From G963674835 sp963674835 (GTDB lineage: Bacteria > Planctomycetota > Planctomycetia > Pirellulales > Thermoguttaceae): DNA of 64,000 nucleotides. The DNA lies in the NCBI GenBank assembly GCA_963674835.2, contig CAXXKC010000001.1:1178001-1242000 (forward strand), in the 5' to 3' direction. The translations under genes were made by a program, and so were the position numbers. The notes beneath the pieces were generated by a model. It did not search any database. It saw nothing but the letters and a program-made list of their open reading frames with translations, and was not told where the DNA came from. Below, piece by piece: positions 42,208-50,436 of the stretch. The number at the start of each line of letters is the position of its first letter. Position 1 is the first letter of the stretch.

Positions 42208-42477
42208 TCAGGCGACTTGGCGCCGGCAGCGGCTGAAATCGCAGGTTACCCCAACCACCATGATTGAGAAGGTTGCGCCCGCGAAGAGCCAAGCGCTCGG
42301 GGACGCGCTGAGCGAGGTGATGACCGTAACACCCACCAAAGCGAGGCAGACAAAGAACGTTCCCTGACAGAGTGCCTGATGGCGGGAGCCCTCGCTCAGG
42401 CGCGCGGCCAGGGCGCTGGCGAGCCCGCTCACAAGGATGGCAAAGTAGAGAAGGAGGGCAGCATGCAGAAAAGCCAT
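42208..42477 (-). CDS. small integral membrane protein
   Basis: The 89-residue protein begins MAFLHAALLLYFAILVSGLAS and has three predicted membrane segments (about 2-24, 36-55 and 58-80). I chose the internal ATG at 42477 because everything upstream (to 42630) is hydrophilic and unlikely. It has no known motif. It lies between the BON gene and the thioredoxin-like gene, all on the minus strand. The function is unknown. Confidence 0.55.
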   Translation of the reverse strand: MAFLHAALLLYFAILVSGLASALAARLSEGSRHQALCQGTFFVCLALVGVTVITSLSASPSAWLFAGATFSIMVVGVTCDFSRCRRQVA

Positions 42478-42892
42478 GATTGAGAATTCTCCCGAGTCCT
42501 TTCGGGGACTTCCGTGCGGGCAGTGCCGCGAGTGTTTGGGAAGGCCGAATCGCCTTCCAACGGTCTCCTCATCGAAGCCGGACGGCTCGACGAATTGCCT
42601 TGCAAAGCGATTCGTATGCCATAGACGCACCGCGCGGCGTGCGCCGGAGGAGCGATTCGCACAAATCCTGCTTCAGCAGCGACTTGTGCGATGCGGGACA
42701 TCGGTCGATGCTTGATCGCCCTGCCGGGCACACATGTTGGCGTGCGTACAGGCGTGTAAGTTTTACAAGACTGCCCGGCTTTGGCAAACATCAAAGTTTG
42801 CGCGGCGCAACAAAAAGGACTCCTTGGAACCACCCCCCGAGTCACCGGGTTCCAGGAGTCCTTGAATCGTTTGTCGCGTTCAGCCAGGGGCG
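42478..42892. other. intergenic region with the terminator of the thioredoxin-like gene
   Basis: This is about 415 bp. The rightmost 80 bp hold the terminator at 42812-42863. The rest shows no supported gene; overlapping frames on both strands look like shadows. Confidence 0.45.
42812..42863 (-). terminator. intrinsic terminator after the thioredoxin-like gene
   Basis: AAGGACTCCTGGAACC and GGTTCCAAGGAGTCCTT pair with a one-base bulge on the minus strand, followed by TTTTT (42816-42812). It lies 30 bp beyond the stop of the gene at 42893-44881. Confidence 0.85.
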
Positions 42893-44881
42893 TTACTGGA
42901 GGAGCCGTTTGATTTCGCGCTCGACTTCCGCCGCCTGGATGTTGCGGTTCACCACTCGACCCTGCTGATCCAGCAAGAGCATGGTAGGAAGGGTCAGGAT
43001 GCCCAGCTCGGTGGCGGGACGACTGTCCTGCCCACCTTCCTCGAAAATCTGAGGCCAACTGACCGAGTTCTGTTTGACGAAATCGGCCATTTCCTTGGGG
43101 CTGCCGTCGAGATTGACGCCGACGATGACAAACCCGGAGCGACCGTACTTGGCCAGCAGGTCTTTCAGCGTGGCGACGTCTTGCTTGCAAGGCTCGGACC
43201 ACGTTGCCCAGTACTGGATGAGCACGATCTTTCCGCGGTAGTCGGCCAAGCTGACCGTGCCGCCCGCCGCGTTGCGGCCCTGGAGATCGAGGGTCTTGCC
43301 GACGGAATCGAGACGGCGGATCGCGCCGGCCGCCTTACGCGCGGCGGGCGAATCGGAGAAGCTGCTGACGATATGGCCGTACCACTTTTTCGCCTCTTCT
43401 TCCTGGCCGGCGAATTCCTGAGCGATCGCCAACTGGAGCATGGCTTCGGCCGTGTCGGGGCTCTTCGGGAAGGTGCTGACGTAGTCTTCGAGCTTCTTGA
43501 GCCAGTCGGTCTGGATGCGAGCAAAATCGGCACTGGGAGCCTGGATGCTGCGGCCGTAGTCGGCGGTCAACTGGCGAAAGCGTATGTAGGCAACGAGCTC
43601 CTTGTCTTGCGGGCTCTGCTCCAGTTTCTTGCAGAGCGCATCGAGGCGTTCGACGCCAGCCGGATAGGTTCCCGACTGGACGGCGGCGCTCACCGTGTCG
43701 GCCAACTGACGCAGCCACTGTGCCCGGTCCTCGGGCTTGTCGGTTCTGCTGGCAATGCTTTCGAGCAGGTCGGCCCGTCGGGCATGGGATTGGGCCACTT
43801 CCTCGGGCGTGGTAGCCTGGGCGGCGGCCGCATCGGCCTTTTCCAGTTCGGCGAGCGCCTGCTGCATTTCCTCGCTCGGGGCGCCGGATGCGGCCGGTTG
43901 ACGGTCGACTCTCGGCGATTGGAAGAAGAGGGCGCCGGAAGCCGTGTCGGTTTGGCCGTCGCCACCTAACGATGGCAGATCGATGATGCGCCACACGGGA
44001 CCGACCTCGACGAGGGTGCCGACCTGGAGTTGCCCGTGATCGTTGCCCGTCTGCAGGATGGCCATGACGTTCTCGTACACGCGGATGTCCTGCTTCGATC
44101 CGTCGGTGCCGGCCGGGACTACGCCCGGCTGCGTGGCCGAGAACTGGAGCCACTTGGTGTTCGCGCCGATCTTCTTCTGCTCCGCGGCGACTTGCTGGAA
44201 CCTCTTGGCCAGGCCGTTGAGTTTTTCGGCTAGTTGCTTGGTCTTCGCTTCCCCTAAGCCGAGGGAATCTAGCTCGTTGGGCGTGAGGACCAAACGCGCA
44301 AATCGCTCGACATCGCGGGTGGCGAGGGCGGCCACGAGCTCGGCGGTGGCTTCTTCGGCCGAAATCGACTTCCAGGTGTCGATGCGTCCGTCTTCGTTGG
44401 AGTCCATCCCCCAGCGGCTGCCACCGGTGTTGTACCAGCGGTATTGATCGGCTTTCCCGTTGAAATCGCTATCGATATCGCGGTAGACCTCCAGCCCATC
44501 CTTGTAGTAGGCCCAGAGGTCGACGACGTTGTCGCCGTTGGTGTCGAGGAAGCGGCGAAGGGTGAGCCCGGCAGGGTCTTCGACAAGCCAACCGACCATG
44601 CCATCGATCTTCGCGGCGTGGATGGCGCACTTGGCAGCCTCTTCACGAGTGGGCTGGCTGTAATCGACGTCTTTCTGGATCGGAGTGAGTTGGAGCGCCT
44701 GCTCGGCCGAGGGGGCGGCTGCGTGGGCTGTGGCGGCGGCCAAGCTCACGGCAACGCTTGCGAACAGTGCGAGAGCCGTGGTCGTCCATCTTTGTGATGG
44801 AAGCAGCCTCTGGGGGCCAGAAGCTTTGGAACAGGGCCCAACGAAATCAGCGGTCCGGTAGTAGCAAGTCCCGACCTTCAT
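42893..44881 (-). CDS. exported protein with calcium-loop-like repeats and a one-cysteine thioredoxin (TlpA-like) domain
   Basis: The 662-residue protein has an N-terminal hydrophobic segment (about 33-55) as signal. The next part has 'DTNGDNVVDLWAY', 'DSDFNGKADQYRW' and 'DSNEDGRIDTW', spaced about 25-30 residues apart and like EF-hand or dockerin-type Asp/Asn loops. A long helical region follows, then a C-terminal TlpA/redoxin domain (about 525-660). The active site WATWSEPCKQD has Ser562 in place of the first Cys of W-C-x-x-C; only Cys565 remains, so the usual disulfide chemistry is not possible. AGAGGAA precedes ATG 44881. It may act as a thiol-binding or chaperone-like envelope protein. 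Confidence 0.85.
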   Translation of the reverse strand: MKVGTCYYRTADFVGPCSKASGPQRLLPSQRWTTTALALFASVAVSLAAATAHAAAPSAEQALQLTPIQKDVDYSQPTREEAAKCAIHAAKIDGMVGWLVEDPAGLTLRRFLDTNGDNVVDLWAYYKDGLEVYRDIDSDFNGKADQYRWYNTGGSRWGMDSNEDGRIDTWKSISAEEATAELVAALATRDVERFARLVLTPNELDSLGLGEAKTKQLAEKLNGLAKRFQQVAAEQKKIGANTKWLQFSATQPGVVPAGTDGSKQDIRVYENVMAILQTGNDHGQLQVGTLVEVGPVWRIIDLPSLGGDGQTDTASGALFFQSPRVDRQPAASGAPSEEMQQALAELEKADAAAAQATTPEEVAQSHARRADLLESIASRTDKPEDRAQWLRQLADTVSAAVQSGTYPAGVERLDALCKKLEQSPQDKELVAYIRFRQLTADYGRSIQAPSADFARIQTDWLKKLEDYVSTFPKSPDTAEAMLQLAIAQEFAGQEEEAKKWYGHIVSSFSDSPAARKAAGAIRRLDSVGKTLDLQGRNAAGGTVSLADYRGKIVLIQYWATWSEPCKQDVATLKDLLAKYGRSGFVIVGVNLDGSPKEMADFVKQNSVSWPQIFEEGGQDSRPATELGILTLPTMLLLDQQGRVVNRNIQAAEVEREIKRLLQ

Positions 44882-45472
44882 ATGCGTTCCTCTCCCCTTT
44901 GGCAGGTCATAGCGCAGTCGCCGGGCAGTCCCGGAGACTTCATACTGTTTCGGCCCCTACAGGGTTGGAACATGATCGGATCGCGAAGAATTTTCCGGTT
45001 GTGCCGGTTGTGCGGGCAGGCTCGCGTGATGCCTTACCCCAGATCGGGTGCCCGAGCCTGTAGGGGTTCTTTGGGTGGACTATGCCCATTGGATTGGTGG
45101 GGTGTGATGAAAGTGTTGCCGGCCATAGGCAGGGGCTTGCCTGGGCGGTGCAACAGTGTGTAGGGCAGCGCGGTGGGGAGCGTGGACCGGTCAGATCGCC
45201 GGTGGGGCCGCGTCATATTGTCGTGCGCGGGAACGCGATTGTCGCTGGCGAGTGCGGTAGACGGGAGGCTCCGTGCGTCGTGGATGATCGGACGACCGAC
45301 CGGCGGGCTGCCGCTTCCCTCGGCACACCGATTGCACCAGCTATGTGCATCGTGGTGGCGCCGCTGGCGGTGGCTAGGCGAGATGAACAGGGCCCGGCAC
45401 ACGAATGGGCGCGGAGATGGTGGCGGATAGAATCCCATTTGTGCACGGCAGTTCAGGAAAGGAACGCATTTC
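44882..45472. other. divergent intergenic region with a structured segment
   Basis: This is about 590 bp between the minus-strand thioredoxin-like gene and the plus-strand HAD gene, so it holds both promoters. The segment 44954-45066 has paired ends and is listed separately. Elsewhere several frames overlap on both strands, with none better than the others, so no gene is called. Confidence 0.5.
44954..45066 (-). promoter_or_regulatory. possible structured leader of the thioredoxin-like gene
   Basis: CCCCTACAGG at 44954-44963 is the exact reverse complement of CCTGTAGGGG at 45057-45066. CAGGCTCG at 45017-45024 also pairs exactly with CGAGCCTG at 45053-45060, and the two pairings share the bases CCTG at 45057-45060, so they exclude each other. 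Between lies a 9-bp tandem repeat CCGGTTGTG at 44995-45012. On the minus strand it would sit in the leader about 75 bases before ATG 44881. It may be a regulatory RNA switch or a small insertion element; no known riboswitch was recognised. Confidence 0.35.
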
Positions 45473-46117
45473 ATGGCAAATGGATCTCAGGTGTCGGCAT
45501 TGTTCCTGGATATCGGGGGCGTGGTCTTGACCAACGGCTGGGACAGGCAAGCGAGAGGCCGGACGGCGGACCATTTTGCCCTCGACTCCGAGGAAATGGA
45601 CGAGAACCATCACTTGGCGTTCGATACGTACGAGGAGGGCAAGCTCAGTCTGGACGACTACCTGGAGCGGTTGGTCTTCTACAGGCCGCGTCCGTTCTCG
45701 CCGCAACAATTCAAAGACTTCATGTTCGCCCAGTCGCAGCCGTTTCCGGAGATGATCGAACTGGTGACGGAACTGAAACGACGATATGGGCTGAAGGTCA
45801 CGGCGATCAGCAACGAGGGGCGGGAGTTGACGATCCACCGCATCCGGACGTTCAAGCTGACGCGCTTCTTCGATGCGTTCGTATCGTCCTGTTTCGTACA
45901 TTTTCGCAAGCCGGACCCCGACATCTACCGGCTGGCGTTGGACGTGACCCAGGCACCGGCCGAGGGGAGCGTGTATACCGATGACCGGCCGATGTTCGTA
46001 GACGTGGCCGCTCGCCTGGGAATCGCCGGGATTCTTCACAAGGGCTTCGACTCGACGCGGGCCGCCCTGGCGGAATGGGGACTGTCGGCCGAGGAGGTGG
46101 CCTCGCAGACCGGATGA
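45473..46117 (+). CDS. HAD-superfamily hydrolase (subfamily IA type)
   Basis: The 214-residue protein has the HAD motifs: I 'FLDIGGVVL' (Asp13; the second Asp is Gly, as in many HAD-IA members written DxGG), II 'ISNEG', III 'RKPDPDIY' with the Lys and IV 'YTDDRP'. These enzymes hydrolyse phosphate monoesters, or halides in some members, through an Asp-phosphate intermediate. A cap helix segment lies between motifs I and II. AGGAAAGGAACG precedes ATG 45473. The transaldolase gene follows 72 bp downstream, so a sugar-phosphate substrate is plausible. Confidence 0.85.
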   Translation: MANGSQVSALFLDIGGVVLTNGWDRQARGRTADHFALDSEEMDENHHLAFDTYEEGKLSLDDYLERLVFYRPRPFSPQQFKDFMFAQSQPFPEMIELVTELKRRYGLKVTAISNEGRELTIHRIRTFKLTRFFDAFVSSCFVHFRKPDPDIYRLALDVTQAPAEGSVYTDDRPMFVDVAARLGIAGILHKGFDSTRAALAEWGLSAEEVASQTG

Positions 46118-46189
46118 CGGCGATCGGAGATCGTGGAGTCGACGTCGATCGAGAGAGCAGGACTTGGACAAGGACAACGGAGGCATGTG

Positions 46190-47326
46190 ATGGAGAAGAA
46201 CCGTCTGGTGCAAATTGCGGATTTCGGGCAGAGCGTCTGGCTCGACTATATTCGTCGCGGTCTGCTCACCTCCGGGGAACTGAAACGACTGATCGAGGAG
46301 GACGGTCTGCGCGGAGTAACGTCGAATCCGGCGATCTTCGAAGAAGCGATCGACGGCAGCCACGATTACGACAGCGCGATTGGCCGACTGGCGTCGCAGG
46401 GCAGGGCGACGGCTGAAATCTACGAGCACTTGGCCGTTGAGGACGTGCAGCATGCGACCGACCTGTTCCGTCCGCTCTTCGATCGCACGAAGGGGCGGCA
46501 CGGCTTTGTGAGCATCGAGGTGTCGCCGCACCTGGCTCGCGATACGCAAGCAACGCTCGACGAGGCGCACCGGCTTTGGGAAGCGGTGGGACGGCCGAAC
46601 GTGATGATCAAGGTTCCCGGGACGCGCGAGGGTCTACCCGCCATCGAACGACTGATTGCCGACGGGATTAACGTGAACGTGACATTGTTGTTCGGGCTCG
46701 GCCGTTATCGAGAGGTGGCAGAGGCCTATGTGGCCGGGCTGGAGGCGCGAAATGCGCGGGGCGAGCCGATCGATCGGGTGGCGTCGGTGGCCAGCTTCTT
46801 CTTGAGCCGCATCGACGTGGCGATCGACCCGCTGCTGGAACGAACGATCGAGGGGGACGCCGCGCAGGGGCAACTTGCCCAGCAACTGCACGGACAAGTC
46901 GCCATTGCCAGTGCAAAGTTGGCTTACCAGATCTACAAGGAGGTCTTTGCGACGCGGCGATTCAGTGCGCTGGCAGCGCGAGGCGCCGCGACCCAGCGGG
47001 TTCTGTGGGCAAGCACCAGCACGAAGAACCCAGCATATCGCGACGTGAAATACGTTGAGCCCCTGATCGGCCCCGAGACCGTCAACACCCTGCCTTTGCA
47101 GACGCTCGAGGCGTTCCGCGATCATGGCGAGCCTGCGGCCCGGCTGGAGGACGAGCTTGACGAGGCTCGGCGAGTGATCGAGGGGTTGAAGGAGCTGGAT
47201 ATCGATCTCGACCAGATCACCGAGCAGTTGGAAGTTGAAGGCATCGAGAAGTTCAACCGGCCCTTCGATCGTCTGATGGACGCGATCCAGCAGAAGGCCA
47301 AGGCGGCCACCAGCGAACCGGTCTGA
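46190..47326 (+). CDS. tal: transaldolase
   Basis: The 378-residue enzyme transfers a dihydroxyacetone unit between sugar phosphates in the non-oxidative pentose phosphate pathway. Visible motifs are 'GVTSNPAIFEEAI' at about 41-53, 'PNVMIKVPGT' with the Schiff-base Lys and 'NVNVTLLF'. The size and these motifs fit the Tal type used by many bacteria with a long helical C-terminus. ATG 46190 follows GGAGG; the in-frame ATG at 46133 adds 19 poorly plausible residues. It is convergent with zwf, so the two pentose phosphate enzymes share a locus. Confidence 0.95.
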   Translation: MEKNRLVQIADFGQSVWLDYIRRGLLTSGELKRLIEEDGLRGVTSNPAIFEEAIDGSHDYDSAIGRLASQGRATAEIYEHLAVEDVQHATDLFRPLFDRTKGRHGFVSIEVSPHLARDTQATLDEAHRLWEAVGRPNVMIKVPGTREGLPAIERLIADGINVNVTLLFGLGRYREVAEAYVAGLEARNARGEPIDRVASVASFFLSRIDVAIDPLLERTIEGDAAQGQLAQQLHGQVAIASAKLAYQIYKEVFATRRFSALAARGAATQRVLWASTSTKNPAYRDVKYVEPLIGPETVNTLPLQTLEAFRDHGEPAARLEDELDEARRVIEGLKELDIDLDQITEQLEVEGIEKFNRPFDRLMDAIQQKAKAATSEPV

Positions 47327-47362
47327 GCGAAGACGGCGGCGACGGGAGAACACGAGCAAGGC

Positions 47363-47380
47363 GCCGATCGGTGAATCGGC
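47363..47380. terminator. short hairpin between convergent tal and zwf
   Basis: GCCGAT and ATCGGC form a perfect 6-bp inverted repeat around a 6-base loop in the 88-bp gap between the two convergent stops. There is no U run, so it may be a weak or Rho-linked terminator. Confidence 0.25.
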
Positions 47381-47414
47381 CACATGGGGGCGCGATTGGT
47401 CGATCGAGCGTCGA

Positions 47415-48932
47415 TCAGCTGCCCGGTTTCAGTTCGGTCGGTTTGAGCCAGCTTCGGCCGTCCTGGGCGATGAGGGCTTCGGCGCTTTCGGGGCCCCAGG
47501 TTCCTGCGTCGTAGTTGGGGAAATCGGTGGGCGGAATGGACGACCACACGTCGACAATCGGCATGACGATGGACCACGCGGCTTCGACCTGATCGGCTCG
47601 CATGAAAAGGGTGGCGTCTTTGGCCATGACGTCCCAGAGGAGCGTTTCGTAGGCCTCGGGAGAAGCGTGGCGGAAGGCTTCTTCATAGCTGAATCGCATA
47701 TCGACCGGGAGCAGACGCATCTGCGGACCGGGCTGCTTGGCCTGGAACTTGAGCACGATTCCCTCGTCGGGCTGAATGCAGACGACGAGCCGCGCGGGCT
47801 GCCAGTCGAGCTGGGCCTCGTCGGGAAAGGCCTGGTGGGGGACGTTTCGAAAGCAAATGGATACTTCCGAAGCCACGCGCGGAAGACGCTTTCCGGTGCG
47901 GAGGTAGAAGGGCACGTCCTGCCACCGCCAGTTGTCGACGAAGAGCTTCAGCGCGGCGAAGGTCTCGGTGGGCGACTCGCCATAGACACCCTCCTCTTCG
48001 CGGTAGCCGGGGACGTGCTCGCCTTTGACCCAGCCGGCGCCGTATTGGCCGCGCGCGGCGAAGAGGTGGACGTCGTGGTGCGCGATCGGGCGGACGGCGC
48101 GGAGAACGTCGACCTTGCGATTGCGTATTTCCTCGGCGTTGAAGGCTACGGGCGGTTCCATGGCGACGAGGCAGAGCAACTGGAGCAGGTGGTTCTGCAT
48201 CATGTCGCGCAGGGCGCCGGCACGGTCGTAGTACTCGCCGCGATGCTCGACACCGATGTCTTCCGAAACGGTGATAGCGACGTGATCGACGTAGCGGCGG
48301 TCCCAGATGGGCTCGAATAGCGCGTTGGCAAAGCGGAAGGCGAGCAGGTTCTGGACCGTTTCCTTGCCCAGGTAATGATCGATTCGATAGATCTGCGATT
48401 CGCGGAAGTTGTCGGTGAGGATCTGGTTCAACCGGTGGGCCGACTCGAGGTCGTAGCCGAGGGGCTTCTCCACGACGATTCGGGAACGCTCCTCATCGGC
48501 GGCCAGCCCTGCCTGGCCGAGACGCTGCGGGATTTCCTCGAACATCACGGGCGGAGTCGCCAGATAGAAGATGCGATGGGACGGTGCGTTCCACTGCTCG
48601 TCTTGCTGCGCAAGCGTTTCGGCGAGCCGCTGATAGGAGGCCGGGTCGGTGAAATCGGCCTGGAGGTAGTGGATCGCCTTGGCGAAAGTGTCCCACTTGG
48701 CCGGATCGGCGGCGCCTCGGCGCGAGAAGCGGCCGATGCCGTCCTGGAGCCGTGCGCGGAGGTGGTCCTCGTCCATCTCCATGCGGTCCAAGCCGATCAG
48801 GGTGAACGGTTCGGGCAGGCCGCGGTCCAGGTAGAGGTTGTACAGCGCGGGCACAAGCTTGCGCCAGGTCAGGTCGCCGCCTGCGCCGAAGATGACCAGC
48901 GCCGTGGGTGGGAATTGGTGAACAGATCGCAT
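47415..48932 (-). CDS. zwf: glucose-6-phosphate 1-dehydrogenase
   Basis: The 505-residue enzyme oxidises glucose 6-phosphate and reduces NADP+ (or NAD+), the first step of the oxidative pentose phosphate or Entner-Doudoroff route. It has the dinucleotide-binding 'GAGGDLTWRK' at about 16-25, where the usual GASGDL has Gly for Ser, and the substrate motif 'RIDHYLGKE' with catalytic His. It is full length. The start lies only 16 bp beyond the stop of nuoN, so it is likely part of the complex I transcript. Confidence 0.95.
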   Translation of the reverse strand: MRSVHQFPPTALVIFGAGGDLTWRKLVPALYNLYLDRGLPEPFTLIGLDRMEMDEDHLRARLQDGIGRFSRRGAADPAKWDTFAKAIHYLQADFTDPASYQRLAETLAQQDEQWNAPSHRIFYLATPPVMFEEIPQRLGQAGLAADEERSRIVVEKPLGYDLESAHRLNQILTDNFRESQIYRIDHYLGKETVQNLLAFRFANALFEPIWDRRYVDHVAITVSEDIGVEHRGEYYDRAGALRDMMQNHLLQLLCLVAMEPPVAFNAEEIRNRKVDVLRAVRPIAHHDVHLFAARGQYGAGWVKGEHVPGYREEEGVYGESPTETFAALKLFVDNWRWQDVPFYLRTGKRLPRVASEVSICFRNVPHQAFPDEAQLDWQPARLVVCIQPDEGIVLKFQAKQPGPQMRLLPVDMRFSYEEAFRHASPEAYETLLWDVMAKDATLFMRADQVEAAWSIVMPIVDVWSSIPPTDFPNYDAGTWGPESAEALIAQDGRSWLKPTELKPGS

Positions 48933-48948
48933 GGCTGCTTGCTCCGGC

Positions 48949-50436
48949 TTACAGGCTTCCGGTGACTAACGTTTGAATGACACGGATCAGGGGGCCGGGA
49001 AAGATGCCCAGCCAAAAGAGCATGCCGGTCGACACGCCCAAGACGACGCAACCCCAAAGGGAAGGCACGGGCGCGAAGGGGGCGGCTTGGACGGCGGCGT
49101 CGAGATCAGGCACTTCTGAGTGAGATTCCGGTAGCGGTGCGGCCTCGGGGCGACTGTAGAGGAGGATCACGACGCGCAGGTAGTAGTAGAGTCCGATCGT
49201 GCTATTGATGACCAGGAGAATGACGAGGTTCCAGAGGCTGCTGGCGGTGCCGGCGGTGAGCACGTAGAACTTGGCGATGAACCCGGCCGTGAGGGGAATC
49301 CCGGCCAGGGAGAGGAGCATGGCCGCCAAAACGCCCGCCAGCCAGGGGCGGCGCCAGGCGATGCCGCGGTAGTCTTCCAGGGCATCGGCGTCGTCTTGCT
49401 CGGGCGAGAGGACGCTCACCACGCCGAAGGCGCCGATCGTCGTGACGAAGTAGGCCGACAGGTAGAAGGCGGCTGCTGCGGGGCCCAGGGAGCCGGCGGC
49501 CAGGAAGGCCACCAACAGGTATCCCATGTGGGCGATCGAGGAGTAAGCCAAGATGCGCTTGATACTGCGGCTTCGCAAGGCGAGCAGGTTGCCCGTGAAC
49601 ATGGAAGCAATGGCCAGGACGGAGAAGACCAGCGACAAAGCCGCATGGTTCAGGGGCTCCAGCCGCATGAAGTAGCGGACCAGAAGCGCGAACATGGCTC
49701 CTTTGGAAACGGTGGCGATGTAGGCAGTGACTGGGGCCGCCGCCCCTTGGTACACGTCGGGAGTCCAGAGGTGGAAGGGAACCAGCGCGAGCTTGAAGCC
49801 AATGCCCACCAGGATCATCGTCGTTCCCGCGAGCAGCATCGCCGTGATACCGGATCCGGAAGCGTATCGGTGGGCAAACTCGCCGAGTTCCATCGTCCCC
49901 AGCTCGGCGTAAACCAACGCCATGCCGAACAAGAGGAAGGACGCCGAGGCCGCCGCGAGGACAAGATACTTGATGGCCGCTTCGATGGCTGCCACGTGGG
50001 TCCAGCGATAGGAGATGAGGCCGTAGAGTGAGACGCTCAGCAGTTCCAGCCCCAGAAAGAAGGACGCAAAATGGCAACTGCAGACGAGCACGGCGCTGCC
50101 CAGGGTGGCCAGCAGGAGAAGGATGTAGAACTCCTCGGGCTTTTTCACGCGCGGCACGAGGTAGTCGTAGGCAAGGAGCGTTACGGCGAAGCTGCCGGCC
50201 GTGATGAGGCAGAGGTAGAAGACCGCGTAGCCGTCGATGATGAACAGCGGTGTGATCTGACCCGGTGGGTGCAGGGCCAGCACGCACGCGGCGACGAAGT
50301 TGCCGGCCAGTCCCAGCAGGGTCAGTTCGAAGGCGGCGCGGTGGTTGCGGTCGAGGGCGATCGCCAGCAGCACGACGACGGAGGCCGCGCCAAGAGAGAC
50401 CAAGGGTGTGATGCCGCCGAATTCTGCGAGCGTCAT
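48949..50436 (-). CDS. nuoN: NADH-quinone oxidoreductase subunit N
   Basis: The 495-residue antiporter-like membrane subunit has about 14 transmembrane helices. It includes 'LELLSVSLYGLISY' with the conserved Glu, 'AIKYLVLAAASASF' with the Lys and 'FHLWTPDVYQGAAAPVTAY'. The ATG at 50436 overlaps the nuoM stop by four bases, and GGAGG precedes it. The longer frame to 50637 lies inside nuoM and is not used. It is last of the nuo genes and followed by zwf. Confidence 0.95.
   Translation of the reverse strand: MTLAEFGGITPLVSLGAASVVVLLAIALDRNHRAAFELTLLGLAGNFVAACVLALHPPGQITPLFIIDGYAVFYLCLITAGSFAVTLLAYDYLVPRVKKPEEFYILLLLATLGSAVLVCSCHFASFFLGLELLSVSLYGLISYRWTHVAAIEAAIKYLVLAAASASFLLFGMALVYAELGTMELGEFAHRYASGSGITAMLLAGTTMILVGIGFKLALVPFHLWTPDVYQGAAAPVTAYIATVSKGAMFALLVRYFMRLEPLNHAALSLVFSVLAIASMFTGNLLALRSRSIKRILAYSSIAHMGYLLVAFLAAGSLGPAAAAFYLSAYFVTTIGAFGVVSVLSPEQDDADALEDYRGIAWRRPWLAGVLAAMLLSLAGIPLTAGFIAKFYVLTAGTASSLWNLVILLVINSTIGLYYYLRVVILLYSRPEAAPLPESHSEVPDLDAAVQAAPFAPVPSLWGCVVLGVSTGMLFWLGIFPGPLIRVIQTLVTGSL

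Noticed and set aside
45082..45984. A 300-residue plus-strand frame overlapping the HAD gene
   Set aside because: It is a frame shadow; the HAD gene has clear motifs I-IV and a good ribosome-binding site in another frame.
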